This document shows positions 25,290-33,515 of a DNA stretch of 33,515 bases, piece after piece. The stretch covers positions 1 to 33,515 of the forward strand of contig JAJTFW010000042.1 of assembly GCA_021299095.1 (NCBI GenBank), read 5' to 3'. This DNA is from Sphingobacteriales bacterium. GTDB lineage: Bacteria > Bacteroidota > Bacteroidia > AKYH767-A > OLB10. Made by a program: the position numbers and the translations under genes. The notes beneath the pieces were generated by a model. It had not been told where the DNA came from. It made no database searches and was given only the letters and a program-made list of their open reading frames with translations. Within the stretch, counting starts at the first letter, position 1. The number at the start of each line of letters is the position of its first letter.

Positions 25290-26969
25290 ATGTCGGACGA
25301 TCGCAAGATAATATTCTCCATGGTCGGGGTGAGTAAAATCTACCCCCCTCAGAAACAGGTACTGAAGAACATTTACCTGAGTTTTTTCTACGGTGCAAAA
25401 ATCGGCATTCTGGGTCTCAACGGATCCGGAAAGTCCACCCTCTTGCGCATCATTGCCGGCCTGGAAAAGTCGTTTCAGGGTGAAGTGGTTTTTTCTCCGG
25501 GATACCGTGTTGGTTACCTTTCTCAGGAACCCGAGCTCGACGAGAATAAAACGGCCCGCGAAATCGTGATGGAGGGTGTGCAGCCCATCGTTGATTTGCT
25601 CAAGGAGTACGAGCAGGTGAATGAAAAGCTTGGTGAGCCGATTGATGACGATGTCATGAATAAGTTGATTGAGCGCCAGGCCGAGTTGATGGATCAGATT
25701 GATGCTGCGGGCGCATGGGAACTTGACAATAAAATCGAAGTGGCGATGGATGCACTGCGCTGTCCCGATCCCGAGACTCCGGTCAATATTCTATCCGGCG
25801 GTGAGCGTCGCCGTTTAGCCCTTTGCCGACTGCTACTGCAGGAGCCTGAAATCCTATTGCTAGACGAACCGACCAACCACCTCGATGCCGAAAGCGTGGA
25901 GTGGCTCGAGCATCACCTGCAACAATACAAGGGAACCGTAATTGCGGTTACTCACGACCGTTACTTCCTCGACAACGTTGCCGGATGGATTCTTGAGCTT
26001 GATCGTGGCGAGGGCATTCCCTGGCAGGGCAATTACAGTAGTTGGCTAGAGCAGAAAGGAAAACGTTTGGAGCAGGAGGAGAAAACCGAGAGTAAGCGAA
26101 GGAAAACACTCGAGCGGGAGCTCGATTGGGTGCGGATGTCTCCCAAAGCCCGTCATGCTAAATCAAAGGCTCGTCTGTCCGCATACGATAAAATGGTTAA
26201 CGAGGAGACTCGTGAGAAAGAAGAGCGACTGGAGTTGTTTATCCCACCTGGCCCCCGTTTGGGAACGCGCGTCATCGAAGCAGAGCATGTCTTTAAGGGG
26301 TATGGCGACCGCCTACTCATCGAGGATCTGAGTTTTTCTTTGCCACAGGCTGGTATTGTCGGAATCATCGGGCCCAATGGTGTGGGTAAAACCACACTGT
26401 TCAGGATGATCATGGGGCTGGAGACAGCTGACAAAGGCGAATTCTCCATCGGTGAAACCGTTCAAATCGGATACGTTGATCAGAGTCACAAAGACCTCCT
26501 GCCTGATAAAACCGTGTTCGAAGTGATTTCCGGAGGAACGGATAGTATCATGATTGGCAACCGTAGCGTGAACGCCAGGAGTTATATCTCCAAGTTCAAT
26601 TTCAATGGTGCCGACCAGGGAAAGAAAGTCGGTGTGCTCTCCGGTGGTGAGCGAAACCGTGTCCACCTGGCCATGACGCTCAAAACAGGCGCTAACGTGC
26701 TGCTGCTTGACGAACCGACCAACGACATTGACATCAATACCCTCCGTGCATTGGAGGAGGCTTTGGAGAACTTTGCCGGTTGTGCGGTAATTATTTCACA
26801 CGACCGCTGGTTCCTCGACCGGGTGTGTACGCATATTCTCGCCTTCGAGGGGGACTCGCAAGTCGTATTTTTTGAAGGCGGATACAGTGAGTACGAAGAA
26901 GCTAAGAAAAAACGGGTCGGAAACGTGGAGCCCAAACGGTTCAGATACAAGAAACTTACCACCACCTGA
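25290..26969 (+). CDS. ettA: energy-dependent translational throttle protein EttA (ABC-F)
   Basis: This ABC-F ATPase binds the ribosomal E site and gates early elongation according to ATP/ADP level. The 559-residue protein has two ABC domains and no membrane segments. Domain 1 has Walker A GLNGSGKST (42-50), signature LSGGERRRLAL and Walker B LLLDEPTNHLD. Between the domains lies the charged linker helix rich in Glu, Lys and Arg (about 250-305). Domain 2 has GPNGVGKTT, LSGGERNRVHLA and LLLDEPTNDID. The N-terminus (VSKIYPPQKQVLKNIYLSFF) and length distinguish EttA from Uup and other ABC-F members. It is 2 bp ahead of hisS, so the two are probably co-expressed. Confidence 0.93.
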   Translation: MSDDRKIIFSMVGVSKIYPPQKQVLKNIYLSFFYGAKIGILGLNGSGKSTLLRIIAGLEKSFQGEVVFSPGYRVGYLSQEPELDENKTAREIVMEGVQPIVDLLKEYEQVNEKLGEPIDDDVMNKLIERQAELMDQIDAAGAWELDNKIEVAMDALRCPDPETPVNILSGGERRRLALCRLLLQEPEILLLDEPTNHLDAESVEWLEHHLQQYKGTVIAVTHDRYFLDNVAGWILELDRGEGIPWQGNYSSWLEQKGKRLEQEEKTESKRRKTLERELDWVRMSPKARHAKSKARLSAYDKMVNEETREKEERLELFIPPGPRLGTRVIEAEHVFKGYGDRLLIEDLSFSLPQAGIVGIIGPNGVGKTTLFRMIMGLETADKGEFSIGETVQIGYVDQSHKDLLPDKTVFEVISGGTDSIMIGNRSVNARSYISKFNFNGADQGKKVGVLSGGERNRVHLAMTLKTGANVLLLDEPTNDIDINTLRALEEALENFAGCAVIISHDRWFLDRVCTHILAFEGDSQVVFFEGGYSEYEEAKKKRVGNVEPKRFRYKKLTTT

Positions 26970-26971
26970 TC

Positions 26972-28348
26972 ATGAAGCCCTCTATTCCGAAGGGAACCCG
27001 CGATTTTTCACCTGCTGAAATGCTCAGGAGGAACTACCTGTTCGGTATCATTCGTACAGCTTTCGCCCGCTTCGGTTATTTACCGCTCGAAACGCCTTCC
27101 ATGGAGCAGCTTTCTACCCTCATGGGTAAATACGGAGAGGAAGGCGACAAGCTCATTTTCAAAGTACTTGATTCAGGTGAATTTCTTGATCATGCTGACC
27201 GTGATGCACTGGCCAAAAATGATAGTAGGAAGTTCGCTGTGTCGGTTGCCGAAAAGGCATTGCGCTACGATTTGACTGTGCCCTTCGCACGCTATGTCGT
27301 GATGCACCAGCATGAAATTGTATTTCCATTCAGGCGATACCAGATTCAGCCCGTTTGGCGTGCCGATCGGCCGCAAAAGGGGCGTTACCGTGAATTTTAC
27401 CAGTGCGATGCCGACGTAATCGGATCAAACTCACTGGTGTGCGAGTCTGAATTGATTCAATTGTTGGAGTTTGTTTTTTCGGCAATCGGGCTCAAGGTCG
27501 TAGTTCAGTTAAACAACCGGAAACTTCTCGCCGGCCTGGCCGAAGTGATGGGTGTTCCGGATCACCTCACCGACATCACCGTGGCTATGGATAAGCTGGA
27601 AAAGGTTGGCCTGGATAAGGTTCGTGAGGAACTGACCGCCAAGGGCATTTCAGCTCAGGCCATGACTATTCTGGAGCCAGTCTTGTTGTTTAAAGGTGTT
27701 ACCAACGATAAGCTGGCCATGCTTGATTCGGTTCTAGCCACATCTGAAACCGGCCGAAAGGGCATTGAGGAAATACGGGCCTTGTTTTCGATGCTTTCAA
27801 ATTTCTCGTTTACTCACCTCAGCTGTGAACTCGATTTGTCACTAGCGCGAGGTTTGAATTACTATACAGGAGCCATCATTGAAGTCAAGGCGGCAGATGA
27901 ACGAACTAGCTTCTCGTCGAGCATCTGCGGTGGTGGGCGCTACGATGACCTGACCGGAATTTTTGGTCTTTCGGGCATGTCCGGTGTGGGTATATCGTTT
28001 GGTGCCGACCGGATTTGTGATGTGATGGAGGAGATCGGATTGTTTCCCGAAAGCCACACCTCAGCGGCAACAGTCATGGCGGTTAATTTTGATGGAGATC
28101 CGGATGGTTCAGTGGCTGCGCTATTGCATCGGCTTCGTATGGCGGGTGTAAATGCGGAGGCGTACCCAGACCCTGTGAAATTGAAGAAGCAATTCGCTTT
28201 TGCCGATGCCAAGGGCATCCGATACGTAATTGTGCGTGGCGATGAAGAGCGCAATAGCGGAATGTTCAACCTGAAGAACCTGGCAGATGGAACCCAGCAC
28301 ACCTACACGGCTGAGGAATTGATCGGGGTTCTCGTTCAGAAAGATTAA
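26972..28348 (+). CDS. hisS: histidine--tRNA ligase
   Basis: This class II synthetase charges tRNA-His with histidine in the cytosol. The 458-residue protein has N-terminal PSIPKGTRDFSP, motif 2 region FRRYQIQPVWRADRPQKGRYREFYQCDADVIG, here split as FRRYQIQPVWR and GRYREFYQCDADVIG, the histidine-binding LARGLNYYTGAIIEV, and motif 3 GVGISFGADRI. The C-terminal 100 residues form the anticodon-binding domain. It is slightly longer than the E. coli enzyme. It is tightly packed between ettA (2 bp) and hutH (5 bp). Confidence 0.95.
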   Translation: MKPSIPKGTRDFSPAEMLRRNYLFGIIRTAFARFGYLPLETPSMEQLSTLMGKYGEEGDKLIFKVLDSGEFLDHADRDALAKNDSRKFAVSVAEKALRYDLTVPFARYVVMHQHEIVFPFRRYQIQPVWRADRPQKGRYREFYQCDADVIGSNSLVCESELIQLLEFVFSAIGLKVVVQLNNRKLLAGLAEVMGVPDHLTDITVAMDKLEKVGLDKVREELTAKGISAQAMTILEPVLLFKGVTNDKLAMLDSVLATSETGRKGIEEIRALFSMLSNFSFTHLSCELDLSLARGLNYYTGAIIEVKAADERTSFSSSICGGGRYDDLTGIFGLSGMSGVGISFGADRICDVMEEIGLFPESHTSAATVMAVNFDGDPDGSVAALLHRLRMAGVNAEAYPDPVKLKKQFAFADAKGIRYVIVRGDEERNSGMFNLKNLADGTQHTYTAEELIGVLVQKD

Positions 28349-28353
28349 TACTC

Positions 28354-29856
28354 ATGGTGCACGAAATCAGTATTGAAGCCTTGCGAATTCCGCAATTGGA
28401 GACCGTTGCTTCGGGAAGCCTGAATATCCGACTCAGTGCCAAAGCCGAAGAACGCATCGCCCGCTGCAGGACATTTCTTGACTCACGAACGGAAAGCGGT
28501 TCGGAGGTTTATTATGGGATTAACACCGGCTTTGGTTCGTTGTACAACCGTACTATTTCAAACGATGACCTGGGCAAGCTTCAGGTCAATCTGATGATGT
28601 CGCATGCCTGTGGAATGGGAGAGGAGGTTCAGGCTGAGATCGTACGTTTGATGCTATTTCTAAAGGTCCAGGGGCTCAGCTATGGTAACAGTGGCGTACA
28701 GGTCGATACCGTAAGGCTGCTGGCCGAATTGTATAATCACGATATCCTTCCGGTTGTCTATCAGCTGGGCTCGCTCGGAGCAAGTGGCGATTTGGCACCA
28801 TTGGCTCATTTATGTCTGCCACTCATCGGAATGGGTGAGGTGCGTTACAAGGGGCGCGTGATGCCAGCAGCTGATGCGCTCTCGGAGGCAGGTCTGCAGG
28901 CAGTCCAATTGCGCTCCAAGGAAGGCTTGGCGTTGCTAAATGGCACGCAGTTCATGAGTGCTTGTGGATGCTGGGCGCTCATTCAGGCTTCCCGACTTGA
29001 GCGTTTTGCCGATCTGATCGCTTCCGTATCTCTGGATGCTTTCGATGGACGCATCGAGCCATTTCACGCTTCGATTCATGCTATTCGGCCACACCCAGGT
29101 CAAATTTCCACTGCCGGTCGTTTTCGGAATCTACTCCACGGAAGTAATCAACTTGCCCAGCCTAAGCAGCATGTACAGGATCCATATGCGTTTCGCTGTA
29201 TCCCACAGGTTCATGGTGCAAGTAAAGATGCGATACAGCATGTTTCGGATGTGCTCGAACGTGAGGTCAACGCAGTGACCGACAACCCCACGGTTTTCCC
29301 GGATGAGGAGCTCATCATTTCGGCCGGTAATTTCCACGGACAGCCTCTGGCTTTAGCGCTCGATTACCTCGCTATCGCCCTGGCTGAGCTTGGGAGTATC
29401 AGTGAGCGCCGAACATATCAGTTGATTAGTGGTCAGCGTGGACTGCCTCCATTCCTTGTGGCGAATGCCGGGCTCGACTCGGGTTTCATGATTCCACAAT
29501 ACACCGCAGCATCGATTGTAAGCCAAAACAAGCAACTCTGTACCCCCGCATCCGTCGATTCGATTGTATCCAGCAACGGACAGGAAGATCATGTCAGTAT
29601 GGGTGCCAATGCCGCTACAAAGCTTCTTCGTGTCGTCGATAATTTGGAACGAATCCTCGCAATCGAATTGATGAACGCTTCGCAGGCATTGAGTTTCCGT
29701 GCGCATCGGTCGTCTACTACAATTGAGGCATTCGTTGGCGAGTACCGGAACACCGTTCCCCTCGTTCAATCCGATCGCATCCTGTTTCCGGATTTGAGAA
29801 ACAGTGTTGCATTCCTACGCACATTCAACATTGATTCCGTCATTCCTAACCCTTGA
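28354..29856 (+). CDS. hutH: histidine ammonia-lyase
   Basis: This cytosolic enzyme removes ammonia from L-histidine to give trans-urocanate, the first step of histidine breakdown. The 500-residue protein has the family length. The self-forming MIO cofactor motif Ala143-Ser144-Gly145 is in GSLGASGDLAPLAH. Other family marks are YGINTGFGSL near the N-terminus, LLNGTQFM, the DNPTVF segment and the SANGQEDHVSMGA-like stretch (here SSNGQEDHVSMGA), which fits histidine rather than phenylalanine lyases. No hutU, hutI or hutG gene is in the window. It lies 5 bp after hisS, an unusual pairing of histidine use and histidine breakdown. Confidence 0.93.
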   Translation: MVHEISIEALRIPQLETVASGSLNIRLSAKAEERIARCRTFLDSRTESGSEVYYGINTGFGSLYNRTISNDDLGKLQVNLMMSHACGMGEEVQAEIVRLMLFLKVQGLSYGNSGVQVDTVRLLAELYNHDILPVVYQLGSLGASGDLAPLAHLCLPLIGMGEVRYKGRVMPAADALSEAGLQAVQLRSKEGLALLNGTQFMSACGCWALIQASRLERFADLIASVSLDAFDGRIEPFHASIHAIRPHPGQISTAGRFRNLLHGSNQLAQPKQHVQDPYAFRCIPQVHGASKDAIQHVSDVLEREVNAVTDNPTVFPDEELIISAGNFHGQPLALALDYLAIALAELGSISERRTYQLISGQRGLPPFLVANAGLDSGFMIPQYTAASIVSQNKQLCTPASVDSIVSSNGQEDHVSMGANAATKLLRVVDNLERILAIELMNASQALSFRAHRSSTTIEAFVGEYRNTVPLVQSDRILFPDLRNSVAFLRTFNIDSVIPNP

Positions 29857-29869
29857 TTTTCACATACCG

Positions 29870-31114
29870 ATGAAATCGAAATTCTTAACCCTTTGCTGCC
29901 TCTTCATTTCAGCTTCCTTATGGTCGCAAACGCCTGCACACCGCCTCGAACTCAGGCCTTATAAACCTGGTTTCTTCGATAAGGATGTTATGACCGGAAT
30001 CGAAAAATTTCAGGAGGTTCAGGTACCGAAAAAAGTAAAACCTGCTCTTAAAATCGATGTTTCTTCCTTCGGCTGGGTTCCGAAATCAGTCGGAGAATTC
30101 AATACGTGGTGGAAAAGCGATCCAATTTCGCAGGGGAACACCGGCACTTGTTGGTCTTTTTCAACCACATCCTTTTTTGAGACCGAAGTGTACCGCCTCA
30201 CGAAACAGACCATCAAAATCTCACCCATGTATACTGCCTATTGGGAGTATGTTGAGAAAGCCAGGGGGTTCGTCGTAAGCCGTGGAGCCAGCAATTTTGA
30301 CGAGGGTTCCGAAGGGAATGCGGTAGTGCGTATTTACAGGAAATATGGTGCAGTTCCACTCGAAAGCTACACAGGAATGCTGCCAGGGCAAACCCACCAC
30401 AACCACGAAACAATGGCCGCCGAAATGAGGGCGTATCTTGCCTCAGTAAAAGCCAACAATGCATGGGATGAACAGGGTGTATTGTCGACCATTCGTTCCA
30501 TCCTTGATCATTATATGAGCGCTCCGCCGGCTGCAGTAGTGGTCAATGGAAAAAGTTTATCGCCACAGCAATACCTCGATCAGGTGCTCAAGCTACGGAT
30601 GGACGATTATGTGGATGTAACCTCAATTATGGCCAAGCCCTACTGGACGCGGGTTGAATACGAAGTGCCCGACAACTGGTGGCACGATAGTTCCTACTAC
30701 AACGTTCCGCTTAACGAGTATATGGATCTGGTAAAGAAGTCCATTCGCAAGGGATATACGCTGATGATTGGCGGTGATGTATCGGAGACTGGCTTCGATG
30801 CCTGGAGTCAGATTGCTGTTGTGCCTAGCTACGACATTCCATCTGCATACATCGACGAAAATGCGCGCATGATGCGTTTCGCCAATGGAAGTACTACCGA
30901 CGACCATGGGATGCACCTGGTGGGATATCTGGAGAAGGATGGTAAGGACTGGTACCTGGTGAAGGATTCCGGAGCCGGTTCGCGCAACTGTGGCAAGGAG
31001 AGCGAGAACTTTGGATTCTACTTCATGCACGAGGATTACGTAAAACTGAAGATGATGGGGGTTCTTGTCCACAAGGACATGGCCGCCGAGTTGCTCAAGC
31101 GGTTCAAGGGCTGA
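29870..31114 (+). CDS. secreted C1-family (papain/bleomycin hydrolase-like) peptidase
   Basis: A cysteine peptidase of 414 residues. The start ATG 29870 gives a signal peptide (core about 5-18, ending SLWSQ); an in-frame ATG at 29804 lies inside hutH and is rejected. The catalytic Cys94 is in QGNTGTCWSFSTT, with the oxyanion Gln88. His346 is in TTDDHGMHLVGY. The third position, usually Asn in VKNSWG, is Asp366 in YLVKDSGAG, and the usual Trp is absent. The motif ISPMYTAYWEY and the C-terminal KLKMMGVLVHKDMA match a Bacteroidota group of C1 peptidases related to aminopeptidase C. An envelope or secreted location is inferred. It follows hutH after 13 bp. Confidence 0.82.
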   Translation: MKSKFLTLCCLFISASLWSQTPAHRLELRPYKPGFFDKDVMTGIEKFQEVQVPKKVKPALKIDVSSFGWVPKSVGEFNTWWKSDPISQGNTGTCWSFSTTSFFETEVYRLTKQTIKISPMYTAYWEYVEKARGFVVSRGASNFDEGSEGNAVVRIYRKYGAVPLESYTGMLPGQTHHNHETMAAEMRAYLASVKANNAWDEQGVLSTIRSILDHYMSAPPAAVVVNGKSLSPQQYLDQVLKLRMDDYVDVTSIMAKPYWTRVEYEVPDNWWHDSSYYNVPLNEYMDLVKKSIRKGYTLMIGGDVSETGFDAWSQIAVVPSYDIPSAYIDENARMMRFANGSTTDDHGMHLVGYLEKDGKDWYLVKDSGAGSRNCGKESENFGFYFMHEDYVKLKMMGVLVHKDMAAELLKRFKG

Positions 31115-31185
31115 GCGGTTCTTGAACGGACGTAGAACTCCTGCGTTTAACTTTTTGACGCAATAGTTGTTTCAACAGAACAACA

Positions 31186-31746
31186 ATGCGCCTCGCACTT
31201 AACAGTTTCCTGTATCCACTCATACGACGAATCATGCCATCGTTACGCCTGAATGCGCCCGACTCCCAACCCATTACGCCTCCGGTATCGGTTTATGACC
31301 TGCCTATACAAACCATGGATGGCAGCACATCAACGCTTGAGGCTTACAAGGGTCGAAAAATCCTTGTAGTGAATACAGCCTCCGAATGTGGCTTCACCCC
31401 ACAGTATACGGAAATGCAATCCCTGCACGAAACGCATGCGGATCACATCGCGGTTTTGGCGTTTCCATGCAATCAATTCGGGGCGCAAGAGCCTGGCGAC
31501 AATCAGGCTGTAATGTCCTTTTGCGAATCACGGTTCGGTGTCAATTTCCCCGTTTACGCTAAGTGTGATGTTGTGGGTGAACATGCCTCTCCACTTTTTT
31601 CTTGGTTGAGTGATCCAGCTCAGAACGGCTGGAATAGTCAGACGCCTACGTGGAATTTTTGTAAGTATGTAATTGATGAAGAGGGCCGACTGTTGTCTGT
31701 ATTAGGTCCTTCGGTTTCTCCGCTCGATCCTTCTATTACCGGTTAA
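31186..31746 (+). CDS. glutathione peroxidase family protein (cysteine type)
   Basis: A thioredoxin-fold peroxidase of 186 residues that reduces hydroperoxides, probably with thioredoxin as donor. The peroxidatic Cys is in VNTASECGFTPQY, followed by FPCNQFGAQEPG and WNFCKYVID (the family WNFxKF), which supply the catalytic Gln, Trp and Asn. The codon is for cysteine, not selenocysteine. A hydrophobic N-terminus (NSFLYPLIRRI) could be a weak anchor; ATG 31234 is an alternative start without it. A TAACTTTTTG element at 31148-31157 resembles the -7 box with one extra T. The next gene begins 3 bp after its stop. Confidence 0.88.
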   Translation: MRLALNSFLYPLIRRIMPSLRLNAPDSQPITPPVSVYDLPIQTMDGSTSTLEAYKGRKILVVNTASECGFTPQYTEMQSLHETHADHIAVLAFPCNQFGAQEPGDNQAVMSFCESRFGVNFPVYAKCDVVGEHASPLFSWLSDPAQNGWNSQTPTWNFCKYVIDEEGRLLSVLGPSVSPLDPSITG

Positions 31747-31749
31747 GGT

Positions 31750-32688
31750 ATGGCTGAGGTCATTTCCGTGCGCGCCCTCCGAAAAACATTCGGTACTTTC
31801 ATTGCTGTTGACGATGTTTCGTTTTCTGTCCAGGCCGGGGAGGTATATGGTTTTCTCGGACCCAATGGTTCTGGGAAAAGCACAACCATTCGTATGATAC
31901 TTTCGCTCATCCGTCCCGATAGCGGAACGGTGCGGCTATTCGGTCAGGATCCTGTGCGCGATTACCGTTCGGTGATGTCCCGCATCGGCTGCATTGTGGA
32001 GAAGCCCGACTTCTACCGTTACCTTACTGCAAAGCAGAATCTATGGGTGCTTTCGCGGTACTCTGGAATGTCCATCAGCCGGAAAAAGGTCGATGAGATG
32101 CTCGAGCTTGTCGGACTCTCCGGTCGCGGAAATGATCAGGTTAAAGGGTACTCGCACGGTATGCGTCAGCGCCTGGGTTTGGCACAGGCTCTCCTTCACA
32201 ATCCCGATCTGATTATTCTCGACGAACCGACCACCGGTCTCGATCCGCAGGGTATCATTGATATCCGAAACCTGATTCTGCACCTGAGCCGTGACCTTGG
32301 GAAAACGGTTTTTCTTTCCTCGCACATCTTGCATGAACTGGAATTGGTGGCCGACAAACTGCTGATTCTCAATAAAGGGAAAGTTGTTTTGGAAGGCAAT
32401 CTTTCCGATCTCATGAATGACGAAGATCACATCGTCGATCTCGAACTTGACGAAATCGGCAAGGCCAGTTCCTGTATTGAGCGCTTTGGTAAGCTCATGG
32501 AGGTCCTGCCGAACGGGTTGCGGGTAAGCATGTTGAAATCGGCCATTCCAGATCTCGTGAACACGCTTGCTGCCCAGGGAGTCCGGATTTCTTCGGTACG
32601 CTCCATGCGTAAACTCGAAGATTTATTCCTGCGGATGACCGAGAGTGCCGAACGTATGCGGATTTCGGTTTCCGCTCCTGTTCAATAA
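31750..32688 (+). CDS. ABC transporter ATP-binding protein
   Basis: A 312-residue ABC ATPase of the type that pairs with ABC-2 permeases for export of drugs, lipids or polysaccharides. Walker A is GPNGSGKST, the signature YSHGMRQRLGLA, Walker B LIILDEPTTGLDP and the H-loop FLSSHIL. The C-terminal 90 residues form an extra domain as in BcrA/CcmA-like ATPases, ending in the RKLEDLFLRMTE motif. No permease gene is adjacent: upstream is a peroxidase gene 3 bp away, downstream a convergent dehydrogenase. The substrate is therefore unknown. Confidence 0.88.
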   Translation: MAEVISVRALRKTFGTFIAVDDVSFSVQAGEVYGFLGPNGSGKSTTIRMILSLIRPDSGTVRLFGQDPVRDYRSVMSRIGCIVEKPDFYRYLTAKQNLWVLSRYSGMSISRKKVDEMLELVGLSGRGNDQVKGYSHGMRQRLGLAQALLHNPDLIILDEPTTGLDPQGIIDIRNLILHLSRDLGKTVFLSSHILHELELVADKLLILNKGKVVLEGNLSDLMNDEDHIVDLELDEIGKASSCIERFGKLMEVLPNGLRVSMLKSAIPDLVNTLAAQGVRISSVRSMRKLEDLFLRMTESAERMRISVSAPVQ

Positions 32689-32710
32689 AAAACGCGGCCG
32701 AGGCCGCGTT
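32687..32710 (-). terminator. intrinsic terminator of the aldehyde dehydrogenase gene
   Basis: The arms AACGCGGCC (32691-32699) and GGCCGCGTT (32702-32710) form a 9-bp stem with a 2-base loop. On the minus strand it is followed by TTTT. It may also stop plus-strand transcripts from the ABC gene, whose stop codon (32686-32688) it borders. Confidence 0.85.
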
Positions 32711-32719
32711 CATGTGTGC

Positions 32720-33515
32720 CTACTCCGCCTGTAGGAAAGGATAACGGTAATCTGTTGGAGGTACGAACGTTTCTTTAATGGTTCGCGGACTCACCCAGCG
32801 CAGCAGGTTTATCATGGAACCGGCTTTGTCGTTTGTACCGGAAGCCCTACCACCTCCGAAAGGCTGTTGCCCGACCACAGCACCTGTACACTTATCGTTG
32901 ATGTAGAAGTTTCCAGCCGCATGTACCAGCTTACGTGTTGCTGTTTGGATTGCATACCGGTCACGGGCAAGAATAGACCCTGTGAGCGCGTAAGTCCCGG
33001 TTTTATCAACCAAATCGCAGGTTTCCTCGAAGGCATTGTCCTCGTAAACGTATAATGTGAGTACGGGTCCGAAGATCTCTTCGCACATGGTTGTATAAAA
33101 AGGGTCCTTGCTCACAATGATGGTCGGTGCAATGAAATACCCCGATTGCTTGTCGTACGTTCCGCCTGCGAAAATTTCGACCTGGTCGGATTTTTGGGCT
33201 TGGTCGATATAAGTGGCGATTTTATCGAATGCTTTTTCGTCGATCACCGCATTGACGAAGTTGCCCATGTCTTCGGTGGGCCCCATTTTCATCGAATTGA
33301 GATCAGCGAGCAATCCTTCCTTCACGTGAGGCCAAAGTGATGCCGGAATGTAGGCGCGTGACGCTGCAGAGCATTTCTGTCCCTGGTATTCGAAAGCACC
33401 ACGGCTTAGCGCCGTGACAATTTCACCCACCGGAGCACTCGGATGCGCCAGGATGAAATCCTTCCCGCCGGTTTCGCCGACAATGCGTGGGTAGGATTTG
33501 TATCGGTGAATATTG
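32720..33515 (-). CDS. pruA: L-glutamate gamma-semialdehyde dehydrogenase (1-pyrroline-5-carboxylate dehydrogenase), 3' part
   Basis: An NAD-dependent aldehyde dehydrogenase of proline breakdown that oxidises glutamate semialdehyde to glutamate. The window holds the last 264 or so codons; the 5' end lies beyond 33515. The frame is open up to the edge, starting NIHRYKSYPRIVGETGGKDF, which contains the GGKDF motif. The catalytic cysteine is in YQGQKCSAASR. Further P5CDH features are EEIFGPVLT, LTGSILARDR, FYINDKCTGAVVGQQPFGG and ASGTNDKAG near the C-terminus. A hairpin terminator follows directly. The specific match to P5CDH (KCTGAVVGQQPFGG) is strong; the eukaryote-like single-domain form is usual in Bacteroidota. 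Confidence 0.92.
   Translation of the reverse strand, partial: NIHRYKSYPRIVGETGGKDFILAHPSAPVGEIVTALSRGAFEYQGQKCSAASRAYIPASLWPHVKEGLLADLNSMKMGPTEDMGNFVNAVIDEKAFDKIATYIDQAQKSDQVEIFAGGTYDKQSGYFIAPTIIVSKDPFYTTMCEEIFGPVLTLYVYEDNAFEETCDLVDKTGTYALTGSILARDRYAIQTATRKLVHAAGNFYINDKCTGAVVGQQPFGGGRASGTNDKAGSMINLLRWVSPRTIKETFVPPTDYRYPFLQAE

Noticed and set aside
29804-29869. C1 peptidase start at ATG 29804
   Set aside because: It lies within the hutH coding region; ATG 29870 yields a proper signal peptide.
1-33515. tRNA, rRNA, CRISPR array, insertion sequence, prophage or defence genes
   Set aside because: No cloverleaf, regularly spaced repeat, transposase or phage motif was seen on reading through; this was by eye, so a covariance-model search could still find a small RNA.

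Overview
The window looks like chromosomal DNA of a free-living member of the Bacteroidota, perhaps near Flavobacteriales; I cannot place it more finely. The signs are a subtilase with a C-terminal type IX secretion sorting domain, an Omp28-like lipoprotein, a fused E1 alpha/beta 2-oxoacid dehydrogenase, a Bacteroidota-type MtaB and Lgt, and repeated copies of the Bacteroidota -7 promoter element TAnnTTTG. I see no rRNA, tRNA, CRISPR array, insertion sequence or phage gene. Gene density is high and no intact stretch over 300 bp lacks a gene; the longest intergenic regions are 8727-9013, 16850-17055 and 14443-14640.

Layout. 1-1146 (-): broken oligopeptide-type ABC substrate-binding lipoprotein, running off the left edge. 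1210-4497 (+): mtaB, lgt and an inositol-monophosphatase-family gene, tightly packed. 4494-8726 (-): phosphate uptake operon pstS-pstC-pstA-pstB-phoU, with pstS carrying a stop codon in its phosphate-binding motif. 9014-10801 (+): the divergent PhoB/PhoR-type two-component pair; the shared upstream region carries 11-bp-spaced repeats that look like Pho boxes. 10857-11930 (+): agmatinase/arginase family enzyme. 11982-14442 (-): clpB with an internal deletion and frameshift. 14641-15144 (-): TonB-C-like secreted protein. 15265-15918 (+): CoA-pyrophosphatase-type Nudix. 15971-16849 (-): Omp28-like lipoprotein. 17056-17535 (+): second Nudix protein. 17528-25196 (-): subtilase, UbiA-family prenyltransferase, fused E1, murQ, an unknown 188-residue protein and an RlpA-like gene; murQ and rlpA are frameshifted. 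25290-32688 (+): ettA, hisS, hutH, C1 peptidase, glutathione peroxidase, ABC ATPase. 32720-33515 (-): 3' part of an L-glutamate gamma-semialdehyde dehydrogenase gene.

Two things stand out. First, five conserved genes (peptide-binding protein, pstS, clpB, rlpA-like, murQ) are each interrupted once. In three of them a conserved block of roughly 50-160 bp appears missing, with the frame lost. This is either clustered gene decay or, more likely in my view, assembly or consensus error; raw reads would settle it. Second, at five genes a TAnnTTTG box lies only 4-7 bp before a start codon, implying leaderless transcripts; this decides several start sites, including two GTG starts. I did not find a clear novel defence, mobile or biosynthetic system. 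The most testable new items are the Pho-box-like repeats, the leaderless starts, the hisS-hutH pairing and the unknown protein between murQ and rlpA.
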